From assembly GCA_002403095.1 (NCBI GenBank), contig DHHC01000036.1, forward strand, positions 1 through 11,540: a stretch of 11,540 nt of DNA, read 5' to 3'. Numbering within the stretch: the first letter of the stretch is position 1; each line of letters begins with the position of its first letter. Of the stretch, positions 1 through 6,729 are shown in pieces. The notes under the pieces are model-generated. The model had not been told where the DNA came from, ran no database searches, and was given only the letters and a program-made list of their open reading frames with translations. The translations under genes were made by a program, and so were the position numbers. This DNA is from Leptolinea sp. UBA4782. Lineage in GTDB: Bacteria > Chloroflexota > Anaerolineae > Anaerolineales > Anaerolineaceae.

Positions 1-22
1 TATGGGAATTTGTGACTGTAAC
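1..22. repeat. Left arm of window-terminal inverted repeat
   Basis: The first 22 bases are the inverse complement of bases 11518-11539 with 19 of 22 matches. The outer 12 (TATGGGAATTTG) are perfect, followed by three mismatches and a shared GTAAC at the inner edge. The repeat lies outside any gene, upstream of the MBL-hydrolase promoter. It could be the inner part of an IS terminal repeat at which the assembly broke, or the tip of an element that spans the window. No transposase or other coding sequence is attached here. Confidence 0.6.
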
Positions 23-39
23 CCCCTTATACCGGATTT

Positions 40-68
40 TTGACTTTTAGGTCAAATTATGCTATTCT
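40..68 (+). promoter_or_regulatory. Sigma70-like promoter of the MBL hydrolase with overlapping inverted repeat
   Basis: TTGACT at 40-45 (5 of 6 to the -35 consensus) and TATTCT at 63-68 (4 of 6 to the -10) are separated by exactly 17 bases and lie 35 bases before the start codon at 103. The -35 hexamer is half of an inverted repeat, TTTGAC (39-44), six bases, GTCAAA (51-56). That placement would suit a repressor operator. The promoter is inferred from spacing and consensus only. Confidence 0.5.
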
Positions 69-102
69 TTCTCTGAAATTATCACAATTCATCCAGGTGT
101 AA

Positions 103-951
103 ATGCAGCGCGAACGTGTTTCAGAAAATGTTTTTTGGTTTCAAAGTGAAATATATGCACAGGTTACCGCCGGGGTCATCACTGGTCCGCAATGGGCGGT
201 AGTAATCGATACGCTTGCTATGCCCGAAGAGACACTGGCAATGCGCACGTATATCGAAGAAGAACTGGCAGTACCTGTCCGGTACGTGATCAACACGCAT
301 TATCATGCAGACCATTCCTGGGGGAACTCCTATTTTCCCAATGCCACTGTTGTTTCCAGCGAGGCAACCCGGGTCGCCCTGGCTGAACGGGCTCCGGCCG
401 CCCTGGAAACAGCCCGCCGGCATAACCCCAGTTTCCAGCACACACGCATTATTCTCCCTCACATGACCTTCGACAGCGGAGAATTGAACCTGCGGGTTGG
501 CAAGAAGAACCTGATCTTGATGAATGCACCCGGGCATAGCCAGGATGGGATCATGGTACTGGTGGAGGAAGACCGGGTGCTTTTTGCTGGCGATTCCTTC
601 ATGCCCCTGCCGTATATAGTAGATGGCAATCTGGAAGACCTGACCGCCACCATCAAGCACATCGGGCGCATGGGTTTGGAAAACATCGTGCAGGGTCACG
701 GCGACATTATCCTGCGCGGTGAAATTGATGATGCTGTTAAAGAAAACCTGGCATACCTGGCCGCCATCCGCAAAGCTGCCAAAACAGCCTCACGCCGTCG
801 TGATCCGGAAAGCGAACTGGAAAAAGCCGATATCGACAGCTGCGGGAAAAGCCGCGTGCTGCTGGCAGGACTGGCTGGCGAGCTTCACCGCCGCAATTTG
901 CGCCACCTGCTGCGCCAGTACACCGCCGATGAGGATATGCTGACAATCTAG
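103..951 (+). CDS. MBL-fold metallo-hydrolase
   Basis: This 282-residue protein has the metallo-beta-lactamase fold and probably hydrolyses a small ester, lactone or similar substrate with two bound metal ions. The zinc signature is complete: H66-x-H68-x-D70-H71 in THYHADHSWGN, then H145 in PGHSQD, the bridging D164 in AGDS, and H199 in QGHGD. There is no signal peptide, so it should be cytoplasmic. Residues from about 207 on form a charged helical tail. The ATG at 103 is preceded by AGGTG (95-99), and the fold begins right after it, so the start is sound. It stands alone, with a promoter-like element upstream and a hairpin terminator downstream. The superfamily is certain; the substrate cannot be read from sequence, since beta-lactamases, glyoxalase II, lactonases and others share these motifs. 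Confidence 0.9.
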   Translation: MQRERVSENVFWFQSEIYAQVTAGVITGPQWAVVIDTLAMPEETLAMRTYIEEELAVPVRYVINTHYHADHSWGNSYFPNATVVSSEATRVALAERAPAALETARRHNPSFQHTRIILPHMTFDSGELNLRVGKKNLILMNAPGHSQDGIMVLVEEDRVLFAGDSFMPLPYIVDGNLEDLTATIKHIGRMGLENIVQGHGDIILRGEIDDAVKENLAYLAAIRKAAKTASRRRDPESELEKADIDSCGKSRVLLAGLAGELHRRNLRHLLRQYTADEDMLTI

Positions 952-977
952 TAGTCTTACCCGGTAATTAACAAAGT

Positions 978-1008
978 AAACCTTCCAGTGAACAGAACTG
1001 GAAGGTTT
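978..1008. terminator. Bidirectional Rho-independent terminator between convergent genes
   Basis: A perfect 12-bp stem (978-989 with 997-1008) closes a 7-base loop. On the + strand it is followed by TTTTATTT; on the - strand the exit is TTTACTTTGTT. It lies 26 bases after the MBL hydrolase stop and 25 bases after the end of the oppositely oriented JAMM gene, so it can end both transcripts. Confidence 0.85.
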
Positions 1009-1033
1009 TATTTCTCCTGATTATGCCTGCCGG

Positions 1034-1438
1034 TTATGGGAGGATGAAAACAGGTATTTCGCGGTACGACCCGGCTTCAATGATAAATGCCTTGCATTGC
1101 CACCCATTCCCTGAAGGTGACAGGATGACTGCAGCGCTGCCCGGGTAGAAAAAACGGGAGATATCTGTCTGCGAAGGGTGGTCTGGACCGCCTGGGTGTG
1201 AATGAAAAATCCCTGTGATCTCCAGTCCCAAATCTTCCGCCAGGATCAAAGCATCCAGCTGGGCTTGTGGATTCATACGGAAGGACACCGGGCTGTGCAG
1301 TTCATTTTCCACAGCAATAACCTTCTCCACGGTTCCCCCCTTCCCTAAAAGCAACCCGCAGCCTTCTTCAGGCAGGACAGCAGTAATGGCATCCTGAACC
1401 TGTTCGAGGTCGACCATTTTCATTACCAATTCGTTCAT
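1034..1438 (-). CDS. JAMM/MPN+ domain metallopeptidase (M67-like)
   Basis: A 134-residue protein made of little more than one JAB1/MPN+ domain. The JAMM zinc signature is intact: the upstream glutamate E25 in EEGCG, then H79-S-H81-P and S89-x-x-D92 in HSHPGGPDHPSQTD. JAMM enzymes are zinc isopeptidases; bacterial members are known to cut ubiquitin-like sulfur carriers or other C-terminal tails, and it should act in the cytoplasm. I chose the ATG at 1438 because it begins 10 bases after the stop of the upstream membrane-protein gene. A longer reading from 1477 would overlap that gene by 29 bases and add a cysteine- and tryptophan-rich stretch unlike the family. Its ribosome binding site is weak, which suits translation coupled to the upstream gene. 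No ubiquitin-like partner (ThiS, MoaD or CysO type) or E1-like enzyme is visible in the window. Family and active site are confident; the substrate is unknown. Confidence 0.88.
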   Translation of the reverse strand: MNELVMKMVDLEQVQDAITAVLPEEGCGLLLGKGGTVEKVIAVENELHSPVSFRMNPQAQLDALILAEDLGLEITGIFHSHPGGPDHPSQTDISRFFYPGSAAVILSPSGNGWQCKAFIIEAGSYREIPVFILP

Positions 1439-1448
1439 GGGCAGGTGC

Positions 1449-2261
1449 CTATTGCAACACCAGGGCCAGGACTGCAATCAAAGTAAACATTACACCAGGT
1501 TCCAGCCAGAGTTGAATACCCTTGTTCTGTGATTCAATTCCGGCAGCCAGGCTGGTTAATGCATAGCCCGACCCGGCCAGGATAAGCCCGAAGGTTAATG
1601 AACCGATGGGCAGGTAATGCAATCCCAATGCGATCTGCCCCACGATCAAAGCGGTAGCAATCGACCAGGCGAAACACCAGCGCCCATCCAGCCGCAGGTA
1701 GAGGGTCCGCAGGCTGACGAGAAACATGGCTGTTACCACAGCGGGGAAGAGGACATACAGGCGGGCATTTGAAGCATCCACAGTTGTTGCCAGGATCAGG
1801 AAAAGTGCAAAAGAAACGGCAATTAAGACCATCACAGCCGGGATGTGACGGATATCAGACAGGTCAACAATGATGTACTCCGCGGTATAAACAACCACCT
1901 GGAGCAGCATCCCAAGCGCAAATATCAGCCACCATTGCGGGCTCAAGCGCAAGGTGTTCAAGGTTACTCCCAATACCCAGGCAGTCATGGCGGGGATAAG
2001 CAAATACTGGGTGGTGCTCTGCTTCTTTAACCCGGGATGGCCGCGTAAAAGCCAGTCTGCCCCCAACCCGGCCAGGATCGCCACCATAAATGCGACAATC
2101 GAAGCCAGGTTCAACTGCAACGGGTACACCGAACCAAAAACCTGGATATTGATCTCCTGTATGGGCAGATTGACCAGCGATGCCAGGGCATACACCAGGA
2201 AAAGGATGGCGGTGATCACACTCAAACGGTCTGCGTTTGGCAGGTGTCCAGGCTGGTTCAT
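1449..2261 (-). CDS. Polytopic membrane protein, about nine helices, unknown function
   Basis: I do not recognise this 270-residue protein as a named family. Hydrophobic segments suggest about nine membrane helices near residues 14-34, 47-70, 85-104, 109-130, 140-160, 167-187, 195-213, 217-240 and 252-269, joined by short loops, with almost no soluble domain. Charged residues inside the membrane are few (D69 and E128 lie in or near helices 2 and 4). I see no nucleotide-binding, transporter or protease motif. It is followed after 10 bases by the JAMM peptidase on the same strand, so the two probably form one transcript. The start at 2261 has only a weak AAAGG upstream, about 13 bases away. The IS element lies about 100 bases upstream and may have separated the gene from its native promoter. 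Confidence 0.75.
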   Translation of the reverse strand: MNQPGHLPNADRLSVITAILFLVYALASLVNLPIQEINIQVFGSVYPLQLNLASIVAFMVAILAGLGADWLLRGHPGLKKQSTTQYLLIPAMTAWVLGVTLNTLRLSPQWWLIFALGMLLQVVVYTAEYIIVDLSDIRHIPAVMVLIAVSFALFLILATTVDASNARLYVLFPAVVTAMFLVSLRTLYLRLDGRWCFAWSIATALIVGQIALGLHYLPIGSLTFGLILAGSGYALTSLAAGIESQNKGIQLWLEPGVMFTLIAVLALVLQ

Positions 2262-2330
2262 AGCATCATTTTACCTTTCAACATGCCTGGGTACAAGCTG
2301 GACAGGCGTTCTGCCGTATGCTGCGCGTAA

Positions 2331-2358
2331 TGCCTCAAAATAAAATGTTACTTTAGAG
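2331..2358 (+). repeat. Extra copy of the IS terminal repeat, outside its left end
   Basis: These 28 bases align with the inner and middle part of the IS right terminal repeat (inverse complement of 3551-3577) with about 22 matches over 28 columns including one gap. They share CTCAAAA, TGTTAC and a final TAGAG. They lie directly before, and in the same orientation as, the left terminal repeat at 2360-2387. This is either a second transposase-binding site, the real outer end of the IS, or the remnant of an earlier related insertion. Confidence 0.5.
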
Positions 2359-2359
2359 G

Positions 2360-2387
2360 TAACGATGGCTCAAATGAAAATGTTACC
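2360..2387 (+). repeat. Left terminal inverted repeat of the IS
   Basis: Twenty-eight bases read inward from the left tip. They match the right repeat at TAACG-TGGCTCAAA and TGTTACC. The end of the repeat overlaps the transposase stop codon (TAA on the - strand at 2385-2383). With two bases further out, the repeat is bracketed by a perfect GGTAAC (2358-2363) and GTTACC (2382-2387), so it is partly self-complementary. Confidence 0.75.
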
Positions 2388-3522
2388 GAACGATTTTCCA
2401 TAATCGGGCCAATTTCCGATCAATCTGTCTGCGCAGCTCAGCGGGGTTAAGGTGGATATATTGGTTGGTCAAGCGAGCCTTGGCAGGTAATGCCACCTGC
2501 CCCGAAGCGAGAACGCGACGATAAGGCGACTTGGCTTGATCATACTGTTTGATGGTTTTCCCGTCAACCTGAACCTTACCAATCAGCTTCAGCACAGGCT
2601 GGAAGAAATTGACATAGAGGCGCAAGTCGGCGTAGATGGAGGCCAACAGATCACACTCCTCTTGGGTTTCCCAACGGTCATAACCCACCAAATGGCGAAC
2701 GACGGACCAATTCTTTTGTTCCACATGGGCCTGGTCGTTCTTATGATACGGCCGGGAGCGGGTAAAAGTGATCTGTTCTGCCAGGCAGTAACGAAAGAGC
2801 GTATTGTTGATAAACTCGCTGCCATTGTCTGAGTCAATCCCCAGCAAAGGGAAGGGCAACCGCTGACGCAACTCACGAATAGCCTGGGAAACCGCCGCCT
2901 GGGTTTTATTGGGCAGGGCAAAACACTCGGTCCAGCCGGTGGAAATATCCGTTGCGGTCAAGGTGTTCACATAGACGCCATCTGTACTTTCACCGCAATG
3001 CGCCACCAAATCCATCTCGACAAATCCAGGCCGGGCATCATCCCACTCGCCCCATTTTCGCACGATGATGGCACTCTTGAGCAGCGTCCCAGGCTTGGTC
3101 GTCGAAAAACCTCGCCGTTTCTCAAAACGTGCGCCTCGAAGGCAGCGGTCGATGGTCGCCCGGCTCATGCTAAGCAACAAGGCCTTGGTTTCCGCCGTCA
3201 GTTTGATTTCCTGATGCCGTTCCAGCACCTCTACGATCTCGGCCAGAAAGGGCTTCAACCGTTTAGAGCAAATCCGTCCACAGATTTCCCAGATCTGCTC
3301 AAGCACCTGGACCACTTCGCCCTGATAGACTTTTCTGCGCCCTGTTCTTTTGTGCCCTTTTGGCCTGGGCCCGTGTTTGAGCAGCCGGATGGCATACTTG
3401 CGATGGTATCCGGTTGCGGCTACAAATTCGTTCAGGATTTGGGCTTTCTGGGCTCGATTGGCTTTGAGGTAACGCGGCCAAATCGCTTCTAATAACTCGT
3501 GTTTACTCCGTTGACTCATCAT
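2383..3522 (-). CDS. IS transposase, DD35E integrase-type
   Basis: This intact 379-residue transposase catalyses cutting and joining of the element ends. The N-terminal third is helix-turn-helix-like (about residues 25-48, with TGYHRKYAIRLL, and again about 112-130 with SMSRATIDRCL), followed by a basic linker. The integrase catalytic core spans about residues 165-285 with D171 (EMDLVAH), D232 (DSDNGSEF) and E268 (AHVEQKNW). The last two are 35 residues apart, as in classic DD35E enzymes. There is no frameshift or internal stop, so the copy may be active. Translation starts at either of two adjacent ATG codons (3522 or 3519) after GAGGGAG. Unlike IS3 elements there is one reading frame, not two. 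The integrase family is certain; the exact IS family is not. Confidence 0.92.
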   Translation of the reverse strand: MMSQRSKHELLEAIWPRYLKANRAQKAQILNEFVAATGYHRKYAIRLLKHGPRPKGHKRTGRRKVYQGEVVQVLEQIWEICGRICSKRLKPFLAEIVEVLERHQEIKLTAETKALLLSMSRATIDRCLRGARFEKRRGFSTTKPGTLLKSAIIVRKWGEWDDARPGFVEMDLVAHCGESTDGVYVNTLTATDISTGWTECFALPNKTQAAVSQAIRELRQRLPFPLLGIDSDNGSEFINNTLFRYCLAEQITFTRSRPYHKNDQAHVEQKNWSVVRHLVGYDRWETQEECDLLASIYADLRLYVNFFQPVLKLIGKVQVDGKTIKQYDQAKSPYRRVLASGQVALPAKARLTNQYIHLNPAELRRQIDRKLARLWKIVR

Positions 3523-3556
3523 AGGCTCCCTCTGCGGTATTTGTGATCCGCTCTAG

Positions 3557-3583
3557 GGTAACATTACTTTTGAGCCACCGTTA
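3557..3583 (-). repeat. Right terminal inverted repeat of the IS
   Basis: Twenty-seven bases that, read inward from 3583 on the - strand, match the left repeat, with one deleted base and a few substitutions. The transposase start lies 35 bases further in. Beyond 3583 the flanking bases (TTCCCG) do not repeat those left of 2360, so no target duplication is evident. Confidence 0.75.
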
Positions 3584-3599
3584 TTCCCGTAAGTAAGAT
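3570..3599 (+). promoter_or_regulatory. Possible hybrid outward promoter across the IS right boundary
   Basis: TTGAGC (3570-3575) lies inside the right terminal repeat and TAAGAT (3594-3599) lies in the flanking DNA, 18 bases apart; each matches 4 of 6 consensus bases. It points toward the membrane-protein/gyrB unit, whose start is at 3662. The opposite tip has the mirror arrangement (2373-2345 on the - strand, 17-base spacing). Short consensus matches are common, so this is only a candidate. Confidence 0.3.
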
Positions 3600-3645
3600 T
3601 CTTTTTGAGGCAATTCGCTGCGTTCCAGCAAGGACATGGGCGTGG

Positions 3646-3661
3646 TACAATTATTTTTTGT
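3646..3661 (+). promoter_or_regulatory. Possible -10 element with near-leaderless start
   Basis: TACAAT at 3646-3651 is a 5 of 6 match to the -10 consensus and ends 10 bases before the ATG at 3662. No clear Shine-Dalgarno sequence lies in between (only TATTTTTTGT). If used, transcription would begin within a few bases of the ATG and give a nearly leaderless message. A matching -35 hexamer is not obvious. Confidence 0.35.
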
Positions 3662-4675
3662 ATGAACGAGCCAACTGCAAGACCCAACGTCACTCCCCCC
3701 AGGATGGTACAGGCTATTACGGCCGGTTTTAACCTGGTGGCAAATCATATTTACATCATCATACTGCCGATCGCCCTGGACCTGTTCTTTTGGTTCGGCC
3801 CGCACCTGCGGGTCAAATCGCTGCTGGAACCGGTCGTTCAAGACATGCTGCGCCAGCTGGGAGCGTTTTACCAGGCACAGCTGGATGCAAATGCCGAAGC
3901 GATCCGCGAATTTTACATGGCCATCCTTGAGCAATTTAATCTTTTTACTTTTCTGCGCAGCTACCCGGTTGGCGTGTTCAGCCTGTTTTCTTCCTCGTCT
4001 CCAGCCGTAAATCCCCTGGGATCTCCCGCCCTTTTTGAAGTCCAAACCGTTGGACTGGTATTGCTCTACGCCCTGGTGATCACCCTGGCGGGTTTGTTCC
4101 TGGGGACTGTGTTCTTCCGTGAAATGGCAAAGTATACGGGTGAAAACCTTTCTGATCATAAACTGCGCCCGATCATCTGGCATTACAGCCAGACAGTGTT
4201 ACTGGCGCTCATCCTTCTTCTCCTGGGGCTGCTCATCGCGGTTCCACTCACACTGGCTTTCTCCTTCCTGACCCTTCTCAGCCCGATGATCGCCCAGATA
4301 GTCCTTTTTATGATTATCGTGTTCCTGCTCTGGTTGATAGTACCAATGGTATTTGCCCCCCATGGAATTTACTTCAGCCAACAAAATGCCATGTCTGCTT
4401 TGCTTACCAGCGTGCGTATGGTGCGCTTTCACCTGCCGGGTACAAGCATCTTCCTGCTGGTGATTATTTTGATCAGTGAGGGGTTAAAAATCATCTGGCG
4501 CTTCCCACCTCCAACCAGCTGGATGGCACTGGTCGGCATACTGGGCAACGCATTTGTCAGCACAGCTTTGCTGGCAGCCACTTATATTTATTACCGTGAC
4601 GGCCTTATCTGGATGAAGTCACGACAGCAGAACATTGCCAGCTCATCCGTTGGCAATAACGGGAGGATTTTGTGA
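3662..4675 (+). CDS. Six-helix membrane protein co-translated with gyrB, unknown function
   Basis: I do not recognise the family. The 337-residue protein has a probable helix at 28-46, a soluble loop of about 80 residues (47-125) with amphipathic helices, then helices near 128-152, 175-199, 203-231, 258-277 and 287-310, and a short polar C-terminus. No catalytic or transporter motif is visible. The ATG at 3662 is preferred over an upstream TTG at 3605 because the extra residues are unlike a membrane leader and the sequence NEPTARPNVTPP reads as a normal cytoplasmic N-terminus. Its last four bases (GTGA, 4672-4675) overlap the GTG start of gyrB, so translation is likely coupled and both share a transcript. 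The IS right end lies only 79 bases upstream and may influence expression. Confidence 0.75.
   Translation: MNEPTARPNVTPPRMVQAITAGFNLVANHIYIIILPIALDLFFWFGPHLRVKSLLEPVVQDMLRQLGAFYQAQLDANAEAIREFYMAILEQFNLFTFLRSYPVGVFSLFSSSSPAVNPLGSPALFEVQTVGLVLLYALVITLAGLFLGTVFFREMAKYTGENLSDHKLRPIIWHYSQTVLLALILLLLGLLIAVPLTLAFSFLTLLSPMIAQIVLFMIIVFLLWLIVPMVFAPHGIYFSQQNAMSALLTSVRMVRFHLPGTSIFLLVIILISEGLKIIWRFPPPTSWMALVGILGNAFVSTALLAATYIYYRDGLIWMKSRQQNIASSSVGNNGRIL
4634..4657 (+). promoter_or_regulatory. Hairpin just upstream of the gyrB ribosome binding site
   Basis: ATTGCCA (4634-4640) and TGGCAAT (4651-4657) form a perfect 7-bp stem with a 10-base loop, four bases before the GGAGG (4662-4666) that serves gyrB. 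The hairpin is inside the 3' end of the preceding gene. It could modulate access to the gyrB start or be chance. Confidence 0.3.
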
Positions 4676-6591
4676 CATTTGAAGGAAACGCGCATTATTC
4701 AGCAAGTGATATTACCGTCCTGGAAGGGCTGGAAGCAGTCCGCCGGCGCCCGGGTATGTACGTTGGCGGAACTGACCAGAAAGCTCTGCACCACCTGGTG
4801 TATGAAGTGGTTGACAACTCGATTGATGAAGCCCTGGCTGGGGTTTGCGACCATATCAAAGTAACCATCCATGCCGATTCAAGCGTAACAGTACAGGATA
4901 ACGGGCGCGGAATTCCGGTCGACATCCACCCGGAAAAGAAGAAATCTGCCCTCGAAGTTGTTATGACCATCCTGCATGCAGGAGGAAAATTCGGCAGCGG
5001 TTCATATAAAGTCTCCGGCGGTTTACACGGTGTAGGAGTATCTGCTGTGAACGCCCTTTCGGAATGGTGCGAGGTTCGCGTGCGCCGTGACGGGCACGTC
5101 CACTTCCAGCGGTATGAGCGCGGCCGGCCGGTGGAACCGGTAAAAGTGATCGGCAAGGCAGACCCGAAAGACCACGGTACCACCACTACCTTTAAGTTCG
5201 ACCGGGAAATATTCAAGGACGATATTGACTTCAAGTTCGACACCCTTGTACAGCGCTTTCGCGAGATGGCTTTTGTAACCAGCAAAGTGCACCTTAACTT
5301 GCTGGATGAGCGCAGCCAGCATGAAATGTCCTTCTATTTTGAAGGCGGCATAAAATCATTTGTGCGCTACCTCAACCGAGACCGCGAAGTGCTTCATCCG
5401 GTTGTGTATGCCAGTAAAGAGATCGAAAACATCGGTGTGGAAGCTGCGGTGCAGTTCACCGACGCATACTCCGAGTCGATTTACTCCTTTGCCAACACGA
5501 TCAACACGATCGACGGCGGCACGCACATGACCGGCTTGCGCACGGCAATCACCCGTTCGATCAATGATTATTCCCGCCGCACCGGACTGCTCAAGGATGC
5601 AGACCCCAACTTTACCGGCGATGACACCCGTGAAGGCCTGACCGCTATAGTCAGCATCAAACATCCGGATCCGCAATTTGAATCACAGACCAAGGTCAAG
5701 TTGATGAATCCAGAGGTGCAGACCTACGTCCAGCAGGTAGTGCTGGAACGGTTCAACACCTACCTGGAAGAGAATCCTTCAGAAGCGAAGAATATCATCC
5801 AGAAATGCCTTACCTCTGCCCGGGCACGCGATGCCGCCCGTAAAGCCCGCGACCTGGTGATCCGCAAATCTGCGCTCGAAAGCCTTACCCTGCCAGGCAA
5901 GCTGGCAGATTGCTCTGAGCGTGATCCCAATAAAACCGAGTTGTACATCGTTGAGGGAGACAGCGCAGGCGGATCCGCCAAACAGGGACGCGACCGCCAT
6001 TTCCAGGCTATCCTTCCGTTGCGCGGAAAAATCCTCAACACGGAACGCGCCCGGCTGGATAAGATTTTGGGGAACAATGAAGTCAAGGCGCTCATATCAG
6101 CTATCGGGATTGGAATCGGCGACTCCATCGACCTTTCCAATCTACGCTACGGGCGCATCATCATCATGACCGATGCTGATGTGGACGGATCGCATATCCG
6201 CACCCTGCTGCTGACCTTCTTCTTCCGCTATATGCCAACCCTGATCGAGGAAGGCCATATATTCATTGCCCAGCCGCCGCTCTACCGCATTTCACACCGC
6301 AACTCCATCCGTTATGCTTACACCGAGCAGGAGAAGGACCAGATCATGAAGGAGTTGGGCAATGCAGCCGATAAAGCCGGCATCAGCCGCTATAAAGGGT
6401 TGGGTGAAATGAATCCCCAACAGTTGTGGGAGACCACCATGGATCCTTCTGCCCGCACCCTGCTGCAGGTAACCATTGAGGATGCTGCAGCGGCTGACCA
6501 TACCTTTGATATGTTGATGGGTTCCGCCGTTCCGCCCCGCACCAAGTTCATCCAGACCCACGCTCGCGACGTGCGCAACCTGGATGTATAA
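4672..6591 (+). CDS. gyrB: DNA gyrase subunit B
   Basis: This 639-residue protein is the ATPase and Toprim subunit of DNA gyrase, which with GyrA introduces negative supercoils. The GHKL ATP site has the general base E45 and N49 in VYEVVDNSIDEAL, D76 in DNGRGIP, and the lid GGLHGVGVSAVNAL (116-129), followed by the transducer domain with QTKVKL. The Toprim domain shows EGDSAGGSA and the metal-binding TDADVDGSHI, and near the C-terminus PPLYR and YKGLGEMNPQQLW. The protein ends in the typical NLDV and lacks the large insertion of enterobacterial GyrB, so it is the common short form. It starts at GTG with GGAGG five bases upstream, overlapping the previous gene by GTGA. No dnaA, dnaN, recF or gyrA is next to it. 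ParE is the main alternative, but the termini and motifs fit GyrB better. Confidence 0.96.
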   Translation: MTFEGNAHYSASDITVLEGLEAVRRRPGMYVGGTDQKALHHLVYEVVDNSIDEALAGVCDHIKVTIHADSSVTVQDNGRGIPVDIHPEKKKSALEVVMTILHAGGKFGSGSYKVSGGLHGVGVSAVNALSEWCEVRVRRDGHVHFQRYERGRPVEPVKVIGKADPKDHGTTTTFKFDREIFKDDIDFKFDTLVQRFREMAFVTSKVHLNLLDERSQHEMSFYFEGGIKSFVRYLNRDREVLHPVVYASKEIENIGVEAAVQFTDAYSESIYSFANTINTIDGGTHMTGLRTAITRSINDYSRRTGLLKDADPNFTGDDTREGLTAIVSIKHPDPQFESQTKVKLMNPEVQTYVQQVVLERFNTYLEENPSEAKNIIQKCLTSARARDAARKARDLVIRKSALESLTLPGKLADCSERDPNKTELYIVEGDSAGGSAKQGRDRHFQAILPLRGKILNTERARLDKILGNNEVKALISAIGIGIGDSIDLSNLRYGRIIIMTDADVDGSHIRTLLLTFFFRYMPTLIEEGHIFIAQPPLYRISHRNSIRYAYTEQEKDQIMKELGNAADKAGISRYKGLGEMNPQQLWETTMDPSARTLLQVTIEDAAAADHTFDMLMGSAVPPRTKFIQTHARDVRNLDV

Positions 6592-6603
6592 GTTTATTTC
6601 ATC

Positions 6604-6635
6604 AACAACCCCGTACTGATACGGGGTTGTTTTTT
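6604..6635 (+). terminator. Rho-independent terminator after gyrB
   Basis: A perfect 12-bp stem (6604-6615 with 6620-6631) around the 4-base loop CTGA overlaps a run of six T at 6630-6635. It lies 12 bases after the gyrB stop codon and cleanly separates gyrB from the small gene that follows. Confidence 0.93.
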
Positions 6636-6720
6636 CTGCATACCCAATACGGACCAACTCATCTTGCATCCTTATCTTGAAAGTTCTTCTATATCCTTTA
6701 GAAAGCTAATTATACAAACA

Positions 6721-6726
6721 GGAGGA
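6721..6726 (+). promoter_or_regulatory. Shine-Dalgarno sequence fixing the start of the 74-residue gene
   Basis: GGAGGA lies three bases before the ATG at 6730. It decides for this start over an in-frame upstream TTG codon at 6664, which would add 22 residues unlike the rest of the protein. Confidence 0.8.
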
Positions 6727-6729
6727 AAT

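Larger units (their letters stand above)
2360..3583 (-). mobile_element. Insertion sequence with one DD35E transposase and imperfect terminal repeats
   Basis: A 1224-base element bounded by imperfect inverted repeats, 2360-2387 and 3557-3583. They begin TAACG(A/G)TGGCTCAAA and end in TGTTACC, with one gap and a few mismatches. It carries a single transposase gene that almost fills it. The left repeat contains the transposase stop codon, so gene and element end together. No convincing target duplication flanks these boundaries. The insertion is intergenic: about 100 bases upstream of the membrane-protein/JAMM unit on one side and 79 bases upstream of the membrane-protein/gyrB unit on the other. 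The family is uncertain; the single-frame retroviral-integrase-type transposase resembles IS481-like or unclassified (ISNCY) elements. Confidence 0.85.

Noticed and set aside
121..699. Long - strand open frame opposite the MBL hydrolase
   Set aside because: It is a shadow of a gene with a complete zinc signature; it has no ribosome binding site and its translation resembles no protein.
1439..1477. N-terminal extension of the JAMM protein
   Set aside because: It overlaps the stop of the upstream gene by 29 bases and adds a short Trp/Cys-rich stretch; the ATG at 1438 gives tidy operon spacing.
2998..3492. + strand open frame of 164 codons inside the IS
   Set aside because: It lies opposite the conserved transposase and shows no motif or start signal; a passenger gene is not supported.
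3581..4183. - strand open frame of 200 codons opposite the membrane protein gene
   Set aside because: The + strand frame has clear membrane helices and is coupled to gyrB, whereas the - strand translation is low-complexity Gln/Lys-rich text typical of an antisense shadow.
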